A stretch of 64,000 bases of DNA from Nematostella vectensis (Eukaryota > Cnidaria > Anthozoa > Actiniaria > Edwardsiidae): positions 7,317,501 to 7,381,500 of the forward strand of contig NC_064035.1 in NCBI RefSeq assembly GCF_932526225.1. The letters are read 5' to 3'. Position 1 is the first letter of the stretch. Each line of letters begins with the position of its first letter. Below are positions 41,901-48,400 of this stretch, piece after piece. The notes under the pieces are model-generated. The model was not told the DNA's origin. It saw nothing but the letters and a program-made list of their open reading frames with translations, and made no database searches. The position numbers and the translations under genes were made by a program.

Positions 41901-41993
41901 AGCTTGGCTCGTGTCGACATTGAACGCTCGCGAGTTTCCCAAAACAAGGAGGAAACAAAACAAGCAAGTCAAATGACTTGCTATTTTACCCAT
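11850..41993 (-). CDS. Integrin alpha subunit (PS-type, no I domain), complete gene
   Basis: Integrin alpha pairs with a beta subunit at the plasma membrane to bind extracellular matrix and signal to the cytoskeleton. I rebuilt 31 constant exons plus one of two alternative last exons. Lengths and phases agree at every junction: 1006 residues plus a 24-residue or 29-residue tail. Order: signal peptide (about 1-23), seven-bladed FG-GAP propeller (to about 470), thigh and calf domains, a basic processing site in SRRKRR (about 884-889), transmembrane helix (about 984-1005) and a GFFKR tail. No I (vWA) domain interrupts the propeller. Exons are listed in the sub-entries. The gene covers 30 kb and its introns contain two other gene-like units and several transposons. 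I cannot say which alpha class it is orthologous to. Confidence 0.96.
12066..12169 (-). CDS. Integrin alpha alternative tail exon A
   Basis: The acceptor CAG at 12172-12170 leads in frame from exon 31 into [20 protein letters not shown] and four more residues, with TAG at 12097-12095 (24 residues). GFFKR is the conserved salt-bridge and talin/kindlin-regulated clasp of alpha tails. About 30 bases after the stop, TGTAG is followed by GTATTG at 12065, a plausible donor. Exon A could therefore be a cassette exon with a stop inside it, spliced on to exon B as 3' UTR. Vertebrate alpha-6 and alpha-7 A/B tails use that arrangement. The exon end at 12066 is a prediction. Confidence 0.88.
12495..16290. 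repeat. 31-bp minisatellite, about 120 copies, with higher-order structure
   Basis: The unit reads approximately GGCGCACAATGCTTGAAGGC followed by TTACCCAACTA. Copies carry recurring variants (TTGATGGCC, TTGAATGCC, ACTTGG, ACCAGG, and GTGCGATG near the right end). The variant order from about 12987 repeats from about 13917, a 930-bp shift, exactly 30 units, so a large block was duplicated as one piece. The array fills most of the intron between the transmembrane exon and the alternative tail exons. The unit is not a multiple of three and no frame stays open. Confidence 0.97.
16344..16469 (-). CDS. Integrin alpha exon 31: transmembrane helix
   Basis: The exon has 42 codons in phase 0. After a short juxtamembrane stretch ([17 protein letters not shown]) comes PWW and then a hydrophobic helix of about 20 residues ending in IMYK. 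The donor at 16343 then splices across the 31-bp minisatellite to one of two tail exons, each of which completes the conserved K-x-GFFKR motif at the membrane-cytosol border. Confidence 0.95.
16667..33794 (-). CDS. Integrin alpha exons 16-30: thigh, calf-1, calf-2 and processing site
   Basis: Exons: 33681-33794, 32278-32333, 31807-31976, 31171-31305, 30767-30843, 30361-30508, 24464-24550, 20819-20889, 20290-20373, 19978-20080, 19058-19168, 18351-18410, 18050-18112, 17496-17609, 16667-16762. Family marks are SRRIIDVE directly after the propeller, [40 protein letters not shown] and [12 protein letters not shown]. Exon 28 (18050-18112) encodes SRRKRREV, a furin-type site, so the chain is probably cut into disulfide-linked heavy and light chains. 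The first residues of exon 18 needed care: the acceptor ending at 31977 keeps frame, while a nearer-looking one at 31994 does not. Confidence 0.94.
16990..17420. repeat. 28-bp minisatellite in integrin intron
   Basis: About 14 copies of a unit close to TTTGCCAGTCTCTTCGTCTA plus TCCGTTTA lie between the exons at 16667-16762 and 17496-17609. Open frames of up to 160 codons here only reflect the repeat, which happens to lack stops, and are not genes. Confidence 0.9.
17952..18011. repeat. Short tandem duplication next to exon 28
   Basis: Two head-to-tail copies of a unit of about 30 bases containing CGCCCAGGGCGTTAGAACGA lie about 40 bases downstream, in the direction of transcription, of the processing-site exon (18050-18112). 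Confidence 0.75.
18455..18556 (-). repeat. Dispersed GTGAATCGTGA-type repeat, minus-strand copy
   Basis: Read on the minus strand, this stretch resembles 43040-43320. Both carry CGTGAATCGTGA, then TCGTGAAACGTGATTTCCGA or TCGTAAAACGTGATTTCC, then TTTTTGAAAC and a CCCCCTTAC end. It is a dispersed non-coding repeat in an integrin intron. Confidence 0.6.
18575..18870. repeat. 52-bp minisatellite
   Basis: Five to six copies of a unit containing AACAATACCATCAACATCGT and CACAATCAATCATCAGAAG fill the intron between exons 27 and 26. Shorter CAT/ATC runs are mixed in. Confidence 0.85.
18986..19057 (-). repeat. Intronic copy of the 3' edge of integrin exon 26
   Basis: Directly after the donor of exon 26 (19058-19168), the intron repeats the last 45 or so bases of that exon: TACGACTCCAATCT, then ACTTACTTTATATCCTGAGC, with small changes. 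It is a partial tandem duplication of the exon end. The copy has lost the donor GT, so it is inert as an exon. Confidence 0.8.
19375..19890. repeat. 95-bp minisatellite
   Basis: About five copies of a 95-base unit containing CCAATATATGCACCCCAATA, CGTACCCCACACCTATACGT and ACACCCACCCTTATACAAA lie in the intron between exons 26 and 25. Sub-repeats of CCTATA plus CGCACC extend left to about 19215. Frames here are open only because of the repeat. Confidence 0.92.
22263..23600. mobile_element. 1338-bp Tc1/mariner-like element with 520-bp inverted repeats
   Basis: The ends CACCTTTTGCTTTTCATTAC and their inverse flank a unit bounded by TA at 22261-22262 and 23601-23602. Inverted repeats run from 22263 to about 22784 and from about 23080 to 23600, roughly 520 bp each, with about 295 bp between. 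Removing the unit and one TA restores the reverse transcriptase frame of the host element exactly, so both ends are right to the base. The centre carries a transposase remnant on the minus strand. TA duplication and that remnant point to the Tc1/mariner/IS630 superfamily. The arms are far longer than usual for the family, so it resembles a fold-back derivative. Confidence 0.93.
22772..23050 (-). pseudogene. C-terminal fragment of an IS630/Tc1/mariner-type DDE transposase
   Basis: The frame begins [20 protein letters not shown]. The LPPYSPxLNPxE motif surrounds the third catalytic acid of DDE transposases in this superfamily, here the E in PVEQ. The upstream catalytic aspartates are absent because the sequence runs into the inverted repeat, so the fragment cannot be active. 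It is the only coding trace in the 1338-bp element. Confidence 0.85.
24560..24880. repeat. A-rich 26-28-bp repeat beside integrin exon 22
   Basis: About ten imperfect copies of AAAAACAAATGGAAATATA-like units start within a few bases of the acceptor of exon 22 (24464-24550). The first unit contains the intron's own AAAAACACATGG, so the array seems to have grown from the sequence next to the splice acceptor. Confidence 0.75.
25333..25402. repeat. Left arm of an inverted repeat around the GPCR gene
   Basis: The block GTCTGCCCTGAAGAAGTC, AAAATTTGGCAGAGTCG and CCAGTTTTTGGTGTATTG recurs in inverse orientation at 27325-27393. The CCTGAAGA, spacer, GAAAA layout resembles terminal sequences of Penelope-like elements. 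That assignment is tentative. Confidence 0.7.
25612..26889 (+). CDS. Intronless rhodopsin-class (class A) GPCR, orphan
   Basis: Seven membrane segments are visible in a single plus-strand exon nested in the integrin intron 24551-30360. I prefer the ATG at 25612 (425 residues, [12 protein letters not shown]). The frame is open from an upstream ATG at 25567, giving 440. The N-terminus has glycosylation sequons NAT, NVT and NTS. Class A marks are GVTLNLMV (TM1), NMAVADLL (TM2), the TM3 cysteine with ERF in place of DRY, W in TM4, CVSP in TM6, and GPVVY in TM7 where NPxxY is usual. The intracellular tail (about 100 residues) has three imperfect repeats around ITGN/AID. The ligand is unknown. Inverted repeats flank the gene, so it may have arrived as a retrocopy. 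The frame is intact, so I treat it as a real gene. Confidence 0.85.
   Translation: MSQANSLNATLGRVDNVTKGNTSVPPPPGELSTSERAQVGGYVTIMVIGVTLNLMVILLVVFRKVPRKNMTLFVVNMAVADLLSLSLEPTHMIYTIISRSYKWIGGDTVSIGLCKAFSLLINSLTWVSLLTLLIISLERFKAVSSTVHLSSLSRCGLASLIAVSWVVSFGLNAVALVKCAVQEMGEYYMCDCGQAIDSSIIFLVTNGVYLILVISILSINLEIVRRLVHSQAAIDLPAAQQERRQKKFRSAVRMVLSSLLIYTLCVSPLYIFLSIYRVQYLLNIVILESNLSAVSVYLFFFAFHANSAIGPVVYFIFLDDFRIGLRSVLSGSPEHNKRRESTQQSNISTSTRQTVTASSQEAIDRENSLGDNNTRQNITGNSNKAIDLGKNLDSITMRGEEEITGNTNIAMEPDEREHSLDNTSL
26945..27205. repeat. Degenerate ACGCACTTTGTAATAA repeats
   Basis: About ten scattered imperfect copies of GACGCACTTTGTAATAAAA lie just after the GPCR stop. They contain several AATAAA hexamers and so may include the GPCR polyadenylation signal (for example near 27005). 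Confidence 0.6.
27325..27393. repeat. Right arm of the inverted repeat around the GPCR gene
   Basis: This is the inverse of 25333-25402: CAATACACCAAAAACTGG, CGACTCTGCCAAATTTT, and CATCTTCAGGGCAGAC. The two arms bracket a 2.06-kb unit containing the whole GPCR frame. Confidence 0.7.
27920..29750 (-). pseudogene. Intronless BTB-BACK-kelch (KLHL-like) copy with stops and frameshifts
   Basis: KLHL proteins are substrate adaptors of cullin-3 ubiquitin ligases. The copy lies in the integrin intron 24551-30360 on the integrin strand. A start at 29750 leads to [12 protein letters not shown] shifted frame then gives [20 protein letters not shown] and [12 protein letters not shown] (BTB), and a third frame from about 29491 gives the rest of BTB and BACK ([11 protein letters not shown], then WMGHDFQTR). 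TAG near 28970 and TAA near 28169 interrupt that frame in place. Kelch repeats ([28 protein letters not shown]) continue past both. Two frameshifts plus two stops and no introns indicate a retrocopy pseudogene. Stop readthrough, known in Drosophila kelch, is possible for the stops but cannot explain the shifts. Confidence 0.85.
30018..30325. repeat. 150-bp tandem duplication
   Basis: Two diverged copies of a unit of about 155 bases lie head to tail, starting near 30018 and 30177. Each holds TTTGATGTCTRGTGATAGAT, GGTACGCTGATTTGAG, ATGATGTCTAGTAATAAG and CTGTGTATGGTCTGTGCGGG. They end about 30 bases from exon 21 (30361-30508). Confidence 0.85.
31018..31170 (-). repeat. Two tandem intronic copies of the 3' edge and donor of integrin exon 19
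   Basis: Immediately after exon 19 (31171-31305) the intron repeats the last 57 or so exon bases plus donor with a 76-bp period. The first copy keeps GCCGGCTCTCTATG, GTACTTAATGACTACAAGCC and an intact donor GTG/GTACGTACAG at 31095. The second copy (about 31018-31093) is more diverged and its donor reads GTTACATAC. Use of the 31095 donor would add 76 nt and shift frame. Confidence 0.88.
33510..33665. repeat. Dispersed repeat, copy 2 of 3
   Basis: Homologous to 11641-11810 and in the same orientation: ATCTAAAAACAAAGGTTTATAC, CCGATGGAAACGGATGCTTTC, CACGTGGTA and AAGGATGACAA. It lies in the integrin intron between exons 16 and 17. Confidence 0.7.
34075..34252. mobile_element. PIF/Harbinger-like MITE, copy 1
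   Basis: The left arm AAAGGCGGATTTCGACAGC plus ATGATTTAGTCGTATGCGAC is repeated in inverse orientation at about 34219-34250. A second family member lies at 61684-62103. The left arm is preceded by TAA and the right end is followed by TAA, fitting a 3-bp TWA target duplication. The interior is non-coding. The element sits in the intron between integrin exons 15 and 16. Confidence 0.65.
34424..41993 (-). CDS. Integrin alpha exons 1-15: signal peptide and beta-propeller
   Basis: Exons: 41812-41993, 40674-40801, 39999-40117, 39679-39823, 38638-38748, 38316-38396, 37957-38001, 37733-37776, 36336-36404, 35827-35879, 35562-35646, 35270-35381, 34770-34861, 34551-34641, 34424-34469. Translation starts at [16 protein letters not shown], a clear signal peptide. 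FG-GAP marks are [33 protein letters not shown] with [24 protein letters not shown] with [27 protein letters not shown] with DVAIGAP, and [16 protein letters not shown] with DLAIGAY. The last three blades carry DxDxDG-like calcium-binding loops (DLNNDG, DLNQDG, DVDDNG), as in other integrin alpha chains. Cysteine-rich loops GKCYD and CAPRY sit in the expected place. Confidence 0.95.
36420..37580. repeat. 32-35-bp minisatellite with acceptor-like units
   Basis: About 33 imperfect copies of a unit such as GTGAAATAAGCAGCAATCAC plus CCTGAAAG fill the intron between integrin exons 9 and 8. On the gene strand each unit reads as pyrimidine-rich sequence ending CACCTTTCAG, which looks like a 3' splice site. 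No exon-like sequence follows inside the units. Confidence 0.92.
39225..39292. repeat. Short inverted repeat
   Basis: GTCATTCATATATGGTTCAC and its near-inverse around 39266-39290 could form a hairpin with a loop of about 22 bases in an integrin intron. No function is evident. Confidence 0.5.
40146..40329. mobile_element. hAT-type MITE relic with G tract
   Basis: The right end reads, inverted, TCAGGGGCGGATCTAGGAG; the left end GGGTGGATTCAGGAG is a degraded match. The CAGGGGCGGATC-type end is common to hAT-like MITEs and recurs at 43752-44002. A run of about 18 G follows the left end. Confidence 0.5.
41578..41642. repeat. Perfect 23-bp inverted repeat in integrin intron 1
   Basis: TACTACTCAATTTTAATTAC plus TGT at 41578-41600 is matched perfectly and inversely at 41620-41642, with a 19-base loop. 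The arms have no mismatch, so the hairpin is recent or maintained. Confidence 0.85.
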
Positions 41994-43039
41994 CTTGAAG
42001 ATTACCGGCGAGCGATGCTAGGGACCCTGGGTCATGAATTGTTCTATCTGGGACGAAAAAATCATTAGTCATGTAACTACATCCAAGTAAAACCCTGATT
42101 AACTGTCGGAAATCGTGGTTACTTAATTTCAATTCATTCCTTATCACAAGGGAGGCATGCGAAGAGGTTCAAACCACTGACACGACTGCACGTCACAAGA
42201 CCGCAAACCTACCTCGATAAGATGTGCTCGTATCCGCGCGATAAAACGATATTTCTCTTCACTGCACGTCTATCGAGAGAAAGACATCGAGTTGTAATCT
42301 TGTTATGGTAGTATTGAGTATTTCGAAGGTGAGTTGTTCTTGTTGTGTTTCAAGTCGGATACGCTTGACAAGTTGAGCGAACTTTCCGCTTCGCTTCCTC
42401 GGTCCAACCGATAATATGAACCTCCCACCCGAGCAGATCTGGCGATCATTAACCAAGTTGGAAATATAAAACCGAAAAAAAAAATGTAAAATGTCTAAAA
42501 AACGCGAATTTGCCTATAAACGTGAAATGAAAGTGAATAGACTATACTTTACGTCGAGGAATAAATAATGATACAAAACAATGATAAGTTTCGTTCTAGC
42601 GTGAACGGATAAGACGTTTGCATAATTTCGCACACTTCCCGCACTCGATGCAGTAATTTTTAGTAGTATGCAACGCTGGATCCAGTTCCATAAATATTTT
42701 CCTCGTGCAAATACCTACCTTCATCTCGCAATGAAGAATGATTAAAGATTGTGTAATACATTTTATGGACAATTCAGTATGTTTTTTGTAACACTATCGC
42801 GTTGGCTTTTTTTTGCAACAATTGGGTAATGTGTCGGATAACCTGGAAAAACTGCAAAGTGTTTCACAATAGGAAGAAAGGGGTTATTAAGCCCAGTCCC
42901 TTGCTCTCACACCTCTCCGCGCCGACTCACCCTACAAAGGTTCAATTTGGTCTAGCCCCCCCCCCTCCCTTTCCGATATCGTCTTGCCCCTCCCCCCCCC
43001 CCCCCTTTTTCGTGCCGTCCCGTCAAGAAATGCGGTAAC

Positions 43040-43320
43040 GAAGATAAGAGTAAGTGAATCGTGAAAAGGACAAATTGAAAACCGTGATCAGTGATTGCTA
43101 CCTTCGCCGTGATTCGTGAATGACGAAATTTGATCAGCGTGAATCGTGGATCTATGCTCTTTGAAAATCATGAATCGTGATCTATGCTCTTTAAAAATCG
43201 TGAATCGTGATTTCCGAGTAAAGATTGATCCTTGTCGTCAGTTTATCACTTTATCGTAAAACGTGATTTCCGATTTTTGAAACTCGTGAAACGTGCAGAG
43301 ACACCCCCTTACCGTACACA
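43040..43320 (+). repeat. GTGAATCGTGA-type repeat, plus-strand copy
   Basis: Several imperfect repeats of CGTGAATCGTGATCTATGCTC and related blocks lead into CGTAAAACGTGATTTCCGAT and TTTTGAAACTCGTGAAACG. The minus-strand copy at 18455-18556 shares the right half. Confidence 0.65.
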
Positions 43321-43344
43321 ACTCCTGAACTCCTATGAAGAACT

Positions 43345-43412
43345 TCCCCTAAATCAGCCGATGTTAATGGATGCTTTCTCACACTTGGTAGTTTGCTAGT
43401 ATGACAAAGTCA
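43345..43412. repeat. Dispersed repeat, copy 3 of 3 (partial)
   Basis: AATCAGCCGATGTTAATGGA, TGCTTTCTCACACTTGGTAG and TAGTATGACAAA match the core of the copies at 11641-11810 and 33510-33665. Only the right part of the repeat is present. Confidence 0.65.
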
Positions 43413-43751
43413 AAATATCGCTTTATCCGGAGTTTCTGCAATCAGGTAATAACGATTTTTTTCGCTCATTTCGCCCCCATGCCGTACACTTTTTAGAACT
43501 TTTTTAATAAGAACGTCCAGCCTGAGATTTCACCAAATTTCAAGAACATGCTGAGGCTCAGATAGCAGAAAAAAACTTTTCTTTTTTTGTCCTGATGCGT
43601 TCTAAAATGCAGAATCAAACTGTGCTCTTAGTGTAATTTGTAATTAATGTAATAATTCATTGGGTATTATATTCAGCCTTAAAATGTCCCGAAAATAAGA
43701 AAGGCCCAGCCTCAACTGAAAATTAGACGTTCTTATAAAAAAGAGTTTATG

Positions 43752-44002
43752 CAGGGGCAGATCCAGGGGGGGTGGGGGGTGGGGTGGATAATGGCCGACT
43801 TATAACTGATCCAGTGGTTCTTGGTATGTCACATAGATATAACAATACTTTACGCTGAATTGGATTTGTCGCGTCAGCAAAGTCAAGCAGGCGAAGGCTC
43901 ATGGAAAGTACCTCCCGTCCCTCAGACATTTATTTTTTTCAAACAAAGTGACTTTTCATTTTTTTTTCACTAAATCCACCCCCCCCTTTGTATCCGCCCC
44001 TG
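43752..44002. mobile_element. hAT-type MITE
   Basis: The element starts CAGGGGCAGATCCAGGGGGG and ends with the inverse CCCCCCTTTG, TATCCGCCCCTG, a terminal inverted repeat of the CAGGGGCGGATC type. Length is 251 bp and the interior is non-coding. An 8-bp target duplication is not clear. Confidence 0.65.
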
Positions 44003-44393
44003 GTATCGTTATATTGAGGTTTCCCAGCAATGAAGGGTGACATGTTTAGCTCCGTTGTTGCTCTACAATTTTCTCATGCGATCTCTTTCTTTTCTCTTCA
44101 AATACAAGTAAAACAAGTCAATGCAGAATCATTGTATTCAATATTGTATTTAGGGATTTTTCTAAATGATTTGACAAGACGATAATAATATCCGTGTACG
44201 CCCTCAAAATCTATCTCTACTCTAGGCGTAGATGGGTTGCCTGTGTACAACGCACGCATGCGCCCATGAGCGAATACTGACTCGTGCAAGAAGACGCTGT
44301 TATTAAGTAAAAATCAACATTAGATCTGCTCGACGATAAGAGTCTCCGTGTATGGGAACCATGGGAGTTGCTCCTAACCCTTATTTGATCTGC

Positions 44394-45468
44394 CTACTTG
44401 TACATGGTCCCAAGTCTACTTCGCATCCTCTTCACCTGGCTGTGTGCTGTGCAGATTTGACAGAAAGGGCCCTGAAAAAAAATATTGGGTAAAAAGATGA
44501 GGTACAACGTTTACAGCCAAATTCGTTGCTGCGCGACCTCGGCGAATCCAAAATCCTTGTCTCGTTTGGGAATAGCGCATAGTCAGACACAAGCTTTGAT
44601 GGCGGTTTGTCTGGTTTTAATTATGTATTTGGTTTATTGAATACGCGATATTCCCAAACGAAGAAAGGAATTTTGGACTCTGGGAGGTCGCGCAACAACG
44701 AATTTGGCTATAAACCAAACTCTATTAGGAGCTTAGAAAATAACACTTAGAGGCACATGAAGTACGAATATTAACAAAAAAAAAACATTGAAACATTGAT
44801 TTCAGACGCTGGAACAGATTTGCGCGTCTTTCTGCCCCTAGAAAAAATCAATGCAAAGGCGTTTTTATTTGTATGTGTCCGTAACACGAAAGAACAGGGA
44901 CGCGACACAAAGAAGTGAACTGCTAAAAAGAAACAGGAAGAAAGCTTTGCTAGCAGGGGATGGAATTCAATCCATCCTTTAATACAAAAGATTCATTTAA
45001 TTGTGGTAAAGCGCGAAATAATGCATAGATAGTAATACTCTGGACCAACTCTAGCCAACTAGACGAATATTAATAAATAGATCCAAGCAGAAGTTTTGGA
45101 GATGACCCAGGCGGGAAATCAAAAGGGGACGTGAAAATGTCCGCGAAATGAAAAAGCTAGCGGGGGTCTGGATCTAGCCACCAGAATCCAGAAGGTTCGA
45201 TGTGATTGGTCAATTCCGGGGACCCGAAATCCGGCTCGTTTCAGCAGAGGTTGACGTCAAGCAAAGTAAACGAGCGACACAGAAAGCTCTGCGCAGGAGG
45301 GTAGACTGATGGCGGACTGTCAAATAATTCATGGCCGACGAAAATCTCACGACGCAGCAAATATTATAAAACAGTAAGGATTACTCACCACGCCCCGCAG
45401 GGTTATACAGTCTCTGTGGTACACATGCTTGCAGAAGAAAACGATGACATCGGACGCCCTTCGACTGT
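44394..45468 (-). CDS. VPS41: VPS41 last two exons: incomplete RING-like domain
   Basis: These exons encode VIVFFCKHVYHRDC and then FCQICTAHSQ, the second half of the RING-H2 seen at the C-terminus of VPS41 proteins. The first zinc-ligand pair, a CxxC that normally precedes by about 15-20 residues, is not encoded: the joined sequence reads GACVDDSRRASDVIVF. Either the domain is reduced here, or a small phase-1 exon in the intron 45469-46304 was missed. I scanned that intron on the minus strand for a CxxC with usable splice sites and found none convincing. Confidence 0.85.
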
Positions 45469-48400
45469 CTGTGGACATGTCCATACAAGGATCATAAGAT
45501 CATGATTAAATCGGACATCCTTTAACTGTCGGTAAACATGTCGAAACAAAGATGACAAAAACACGGCCCTGCTGGGCCACTACTGTGTGCTGTCTGTTAA
45601 TTGTCAAGGGACAAGAAGCGAACCTTTAGAGGTTTGGCAGAGACCTGGCTACGGTTTCAGAGCACTTATATTAAACCTTACCAGACGCAAGAACGGATCC
45701 ACGGCAACCTTGACAAACAATGTCCTCTGGCAAGGGAATACGAATCATAAAGTTAGAGGGTTCAGCAAAAATTCACAAGGTAGTATGCACGTGAACAAGA
45801 CACATGCCAGTGGAACACTTTCTCAACTAAACAGGGATTCCTTCTGAGACTTGTAGTTTGATGCCCTAGGCTGGTCAAGCTCTCGCATCACCGTAAGTTC
45901 AAAAATGCGTCGAAAAAATGACGAGACACCGCTCGTAAAATATTAACGTTCGGTCTATTATCGTAAGCATGAAGGTGCGACAAACAAATGCCGAGACATC
46001 ACTTGTAGCATAACGTGATAAGCGCGCAAGGCATTTTGGGATTGAGGAATGGTTGAGGCTGGTTGAGCCTTCCCATGGTACATAGCGGCCAAAAACCTTC
46101 TAGCGATGGGCAAGGGTGTGGCTAGGGTTTTGGCATCTAGGGTAGTTAGTTGACATTGACGTTGACTATGATTAATAAATTATCCTTTAAAAGCAGCAAT
46201 CGTGAGGATTATATGCAAGGAAACACATCACTTAAAAGAGTTCAACCAATACACATAGACTATTGGTAAAATGGGTAGTCCCCTAAAGTGGTCAGCGGAC
46301 ATACCATCGACACATGCGCCGCGTTGCTGGACTTTGATGAGGCGGTTCATGAGTGACACGCTAAACGGAAAAAGAGCCGCGTTATTAAACATTAGGTGAA
46401 TTGTACTAAGAAAACACGTGAATATTTTATTGGAAAACTCACACTAAAATTAACACAGAAGTGGCTGGGGTTGTCGCGCCAGAGAGCGATGAAAAAAATC
46501 TTTCAAGCTTTCTGGCTGATAAGTAATCTCTGAATAATTTCTTTTTTCTTTTCTGCCGCTAAAAGTATGCCGCACGAGTTTACTCCCAAAAAGTCACGTG
46601 ATTTCTAAGAGAAGCCGCCTATCAAAAAGAAGAGATATCATCCTTGTGATTTGTGTTAAACAAAAACTATAGTCGTTCGCTTGAACAATCAAGTAGCTAA
46701 TCGTGCTTATTATGTTATTACGTAAATGTGATAGAAAACATCGATGTCATGCAAGTGGAAAATATGCCTGCCTTATACCTGTCCTTGACTAAAATTTTTT
46801 TGCATCCCTCCCTCAATGAGATCTGCAACAGAAATACTTGTCAAGAGTATACCAACCATACACCATACTAGTTCAATACTTTGACAAATGTATGAATGGC
46901 ATCGTTCTCATTGTTTTATCTCGTTTTCTTGAAAGCTTCAGTGGCCTCGAATGTTTCAGACAATGCCATGCATAAATTTATCTTAGCAAACATAAACAGT
47001 TTCTACCTGTAAGTTGTAATCTTGTAAAATTTTTACAAGTGAATCTCGCAGGCCTGGAATCTTCATTCCTTGTGGAATTCGCTGCAAAAAAAAAGACGCA
47101 ACAGGTTAGACGACTTACAGCTAAGTGCTCTATTTCTAATTGCTCGTCAGGGAACGCTGAATTTTGAGGCGTCAAAGGCGCCTCAGGCAGTCACCATATG
47201 ACTCATGTCTGACCACGGAACACAGCGATCGAAATTGTTTTTGATTCCCTGATTCTGGATCGAGCTTTCCCTTGGAGCTGGGGATGTGCTGTGCTATTTC
47301 CCCAGTCCCTGTTCTAGACTGCCCCTGTCTCTGTTCTAGATGTCCGTGCTATATACCCGTTTTGTTAGCATCTACTGACCATAGACCTGAAAACAGAGAT
47401 ACTGTGTTCAATCCCGGGTCACTTTAGATTGGGGTGTTAATTCAGATTGTTCTAAGGCGTAAAAAACATGGCTCTATACATTTGAGAGCGTGATACCCTC
47501 GTTTTCTTGAATAAGTATGCCTGTGTACAAGGGGCGAGGGGGGTTAACCTTTGAGAAACTGGCCTGTGATGCCATCCCCAGTGAAAGAGATACAAACTTA
47601 CTTACATTAGAGATTGCAAACGTAAAAGAAATTAACACAAGCGCTGCTCTGAGCAAGCGTTCCCGTACCTTGATGAGCCTGATAGGATCCACGTGGGTCC
47701 CGATGTTGTGCAGTAGACACGTGATGAAGGCTATAAAGGAAACACTAGGGTAGCACGTGATCAGCAGCAAAATGAGGACAAACACGAGCGTTACACATGA
47801 TCAATTATATGAAGAAAAACACGAGGGTCACGTGATCAATTGTATGAAGAAAACACGAGGGTTGCACGTAATCAGAAGCAAAAAGAGGGCAAACACGAGC
47901 GTAACACGTGATCAATTATACGAAGAAAAACACGAGGGTAACACGTGATCAAATGTATGAAAAAAACACACGAGGGTTGCACGTGATCAGCAGCAAAAAG
48001 GAGACCAACACGAGGGTATCACGTGATATACTATAGAAAAAACGATTGGGAAACGTATGAAGAAAAGCACTAGGATAACACGTGTTCAATTGAATGAAGA
48101 AAAGCGAGAGGGTAGCAGGTGATTGTATGTGCAAAGAGGATGAGGCGAGGGGCAAGCATAATAGATGTTGTCAACACGTCATTCATAGTAGAATAGTTTC
48201 CCTAGAGAAAATTATGTTGAGTGGGACATACATGGATGAAATCATACATGGCTCGTCGAATACTTGATCAGTACCGAGAAGAATATACACCTATTACAAT
48301 AAAGTTTCTTCCTGTGGTTGTCAGTGCAAATGGCAAATGGCGATTTGCAAATGGCAGTTCCGAAAGTAACCATGTCTCGAGGAATATGGATAAATCAAAA

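Larger units (their letters stand above)
41994..44393. other. Intergenic region between integrin 5' end and VPS41 3' end
   Basis: No gene is supported. It must contain the integrin promoter and leader (just right of 41993) and the VPS41 3' UTR (just left of 44394). I see no clear TATA box or other core element. It contains C-rich runs near 42955-43010, a GTGAATCGTGA-type dispersed repeat (43040-43320), a copy of the three-copy repeat (43345-43412) and a hAT-like MITE (43752-44002). Confidence 0.55.

Noticed and set aside
45540-45570. CHLC-like codons that could supply the missing VPS41 zinc ligands
   Set aside because: There is no donor after them in the right phase, and the stretch overlaps the decayed exon-edge duplicate.
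45587-45847. 86-codon plus-strand frame in a VPS41 intron
   Set aside because: No recognised domain and no conserved features; an intronic chance frame.
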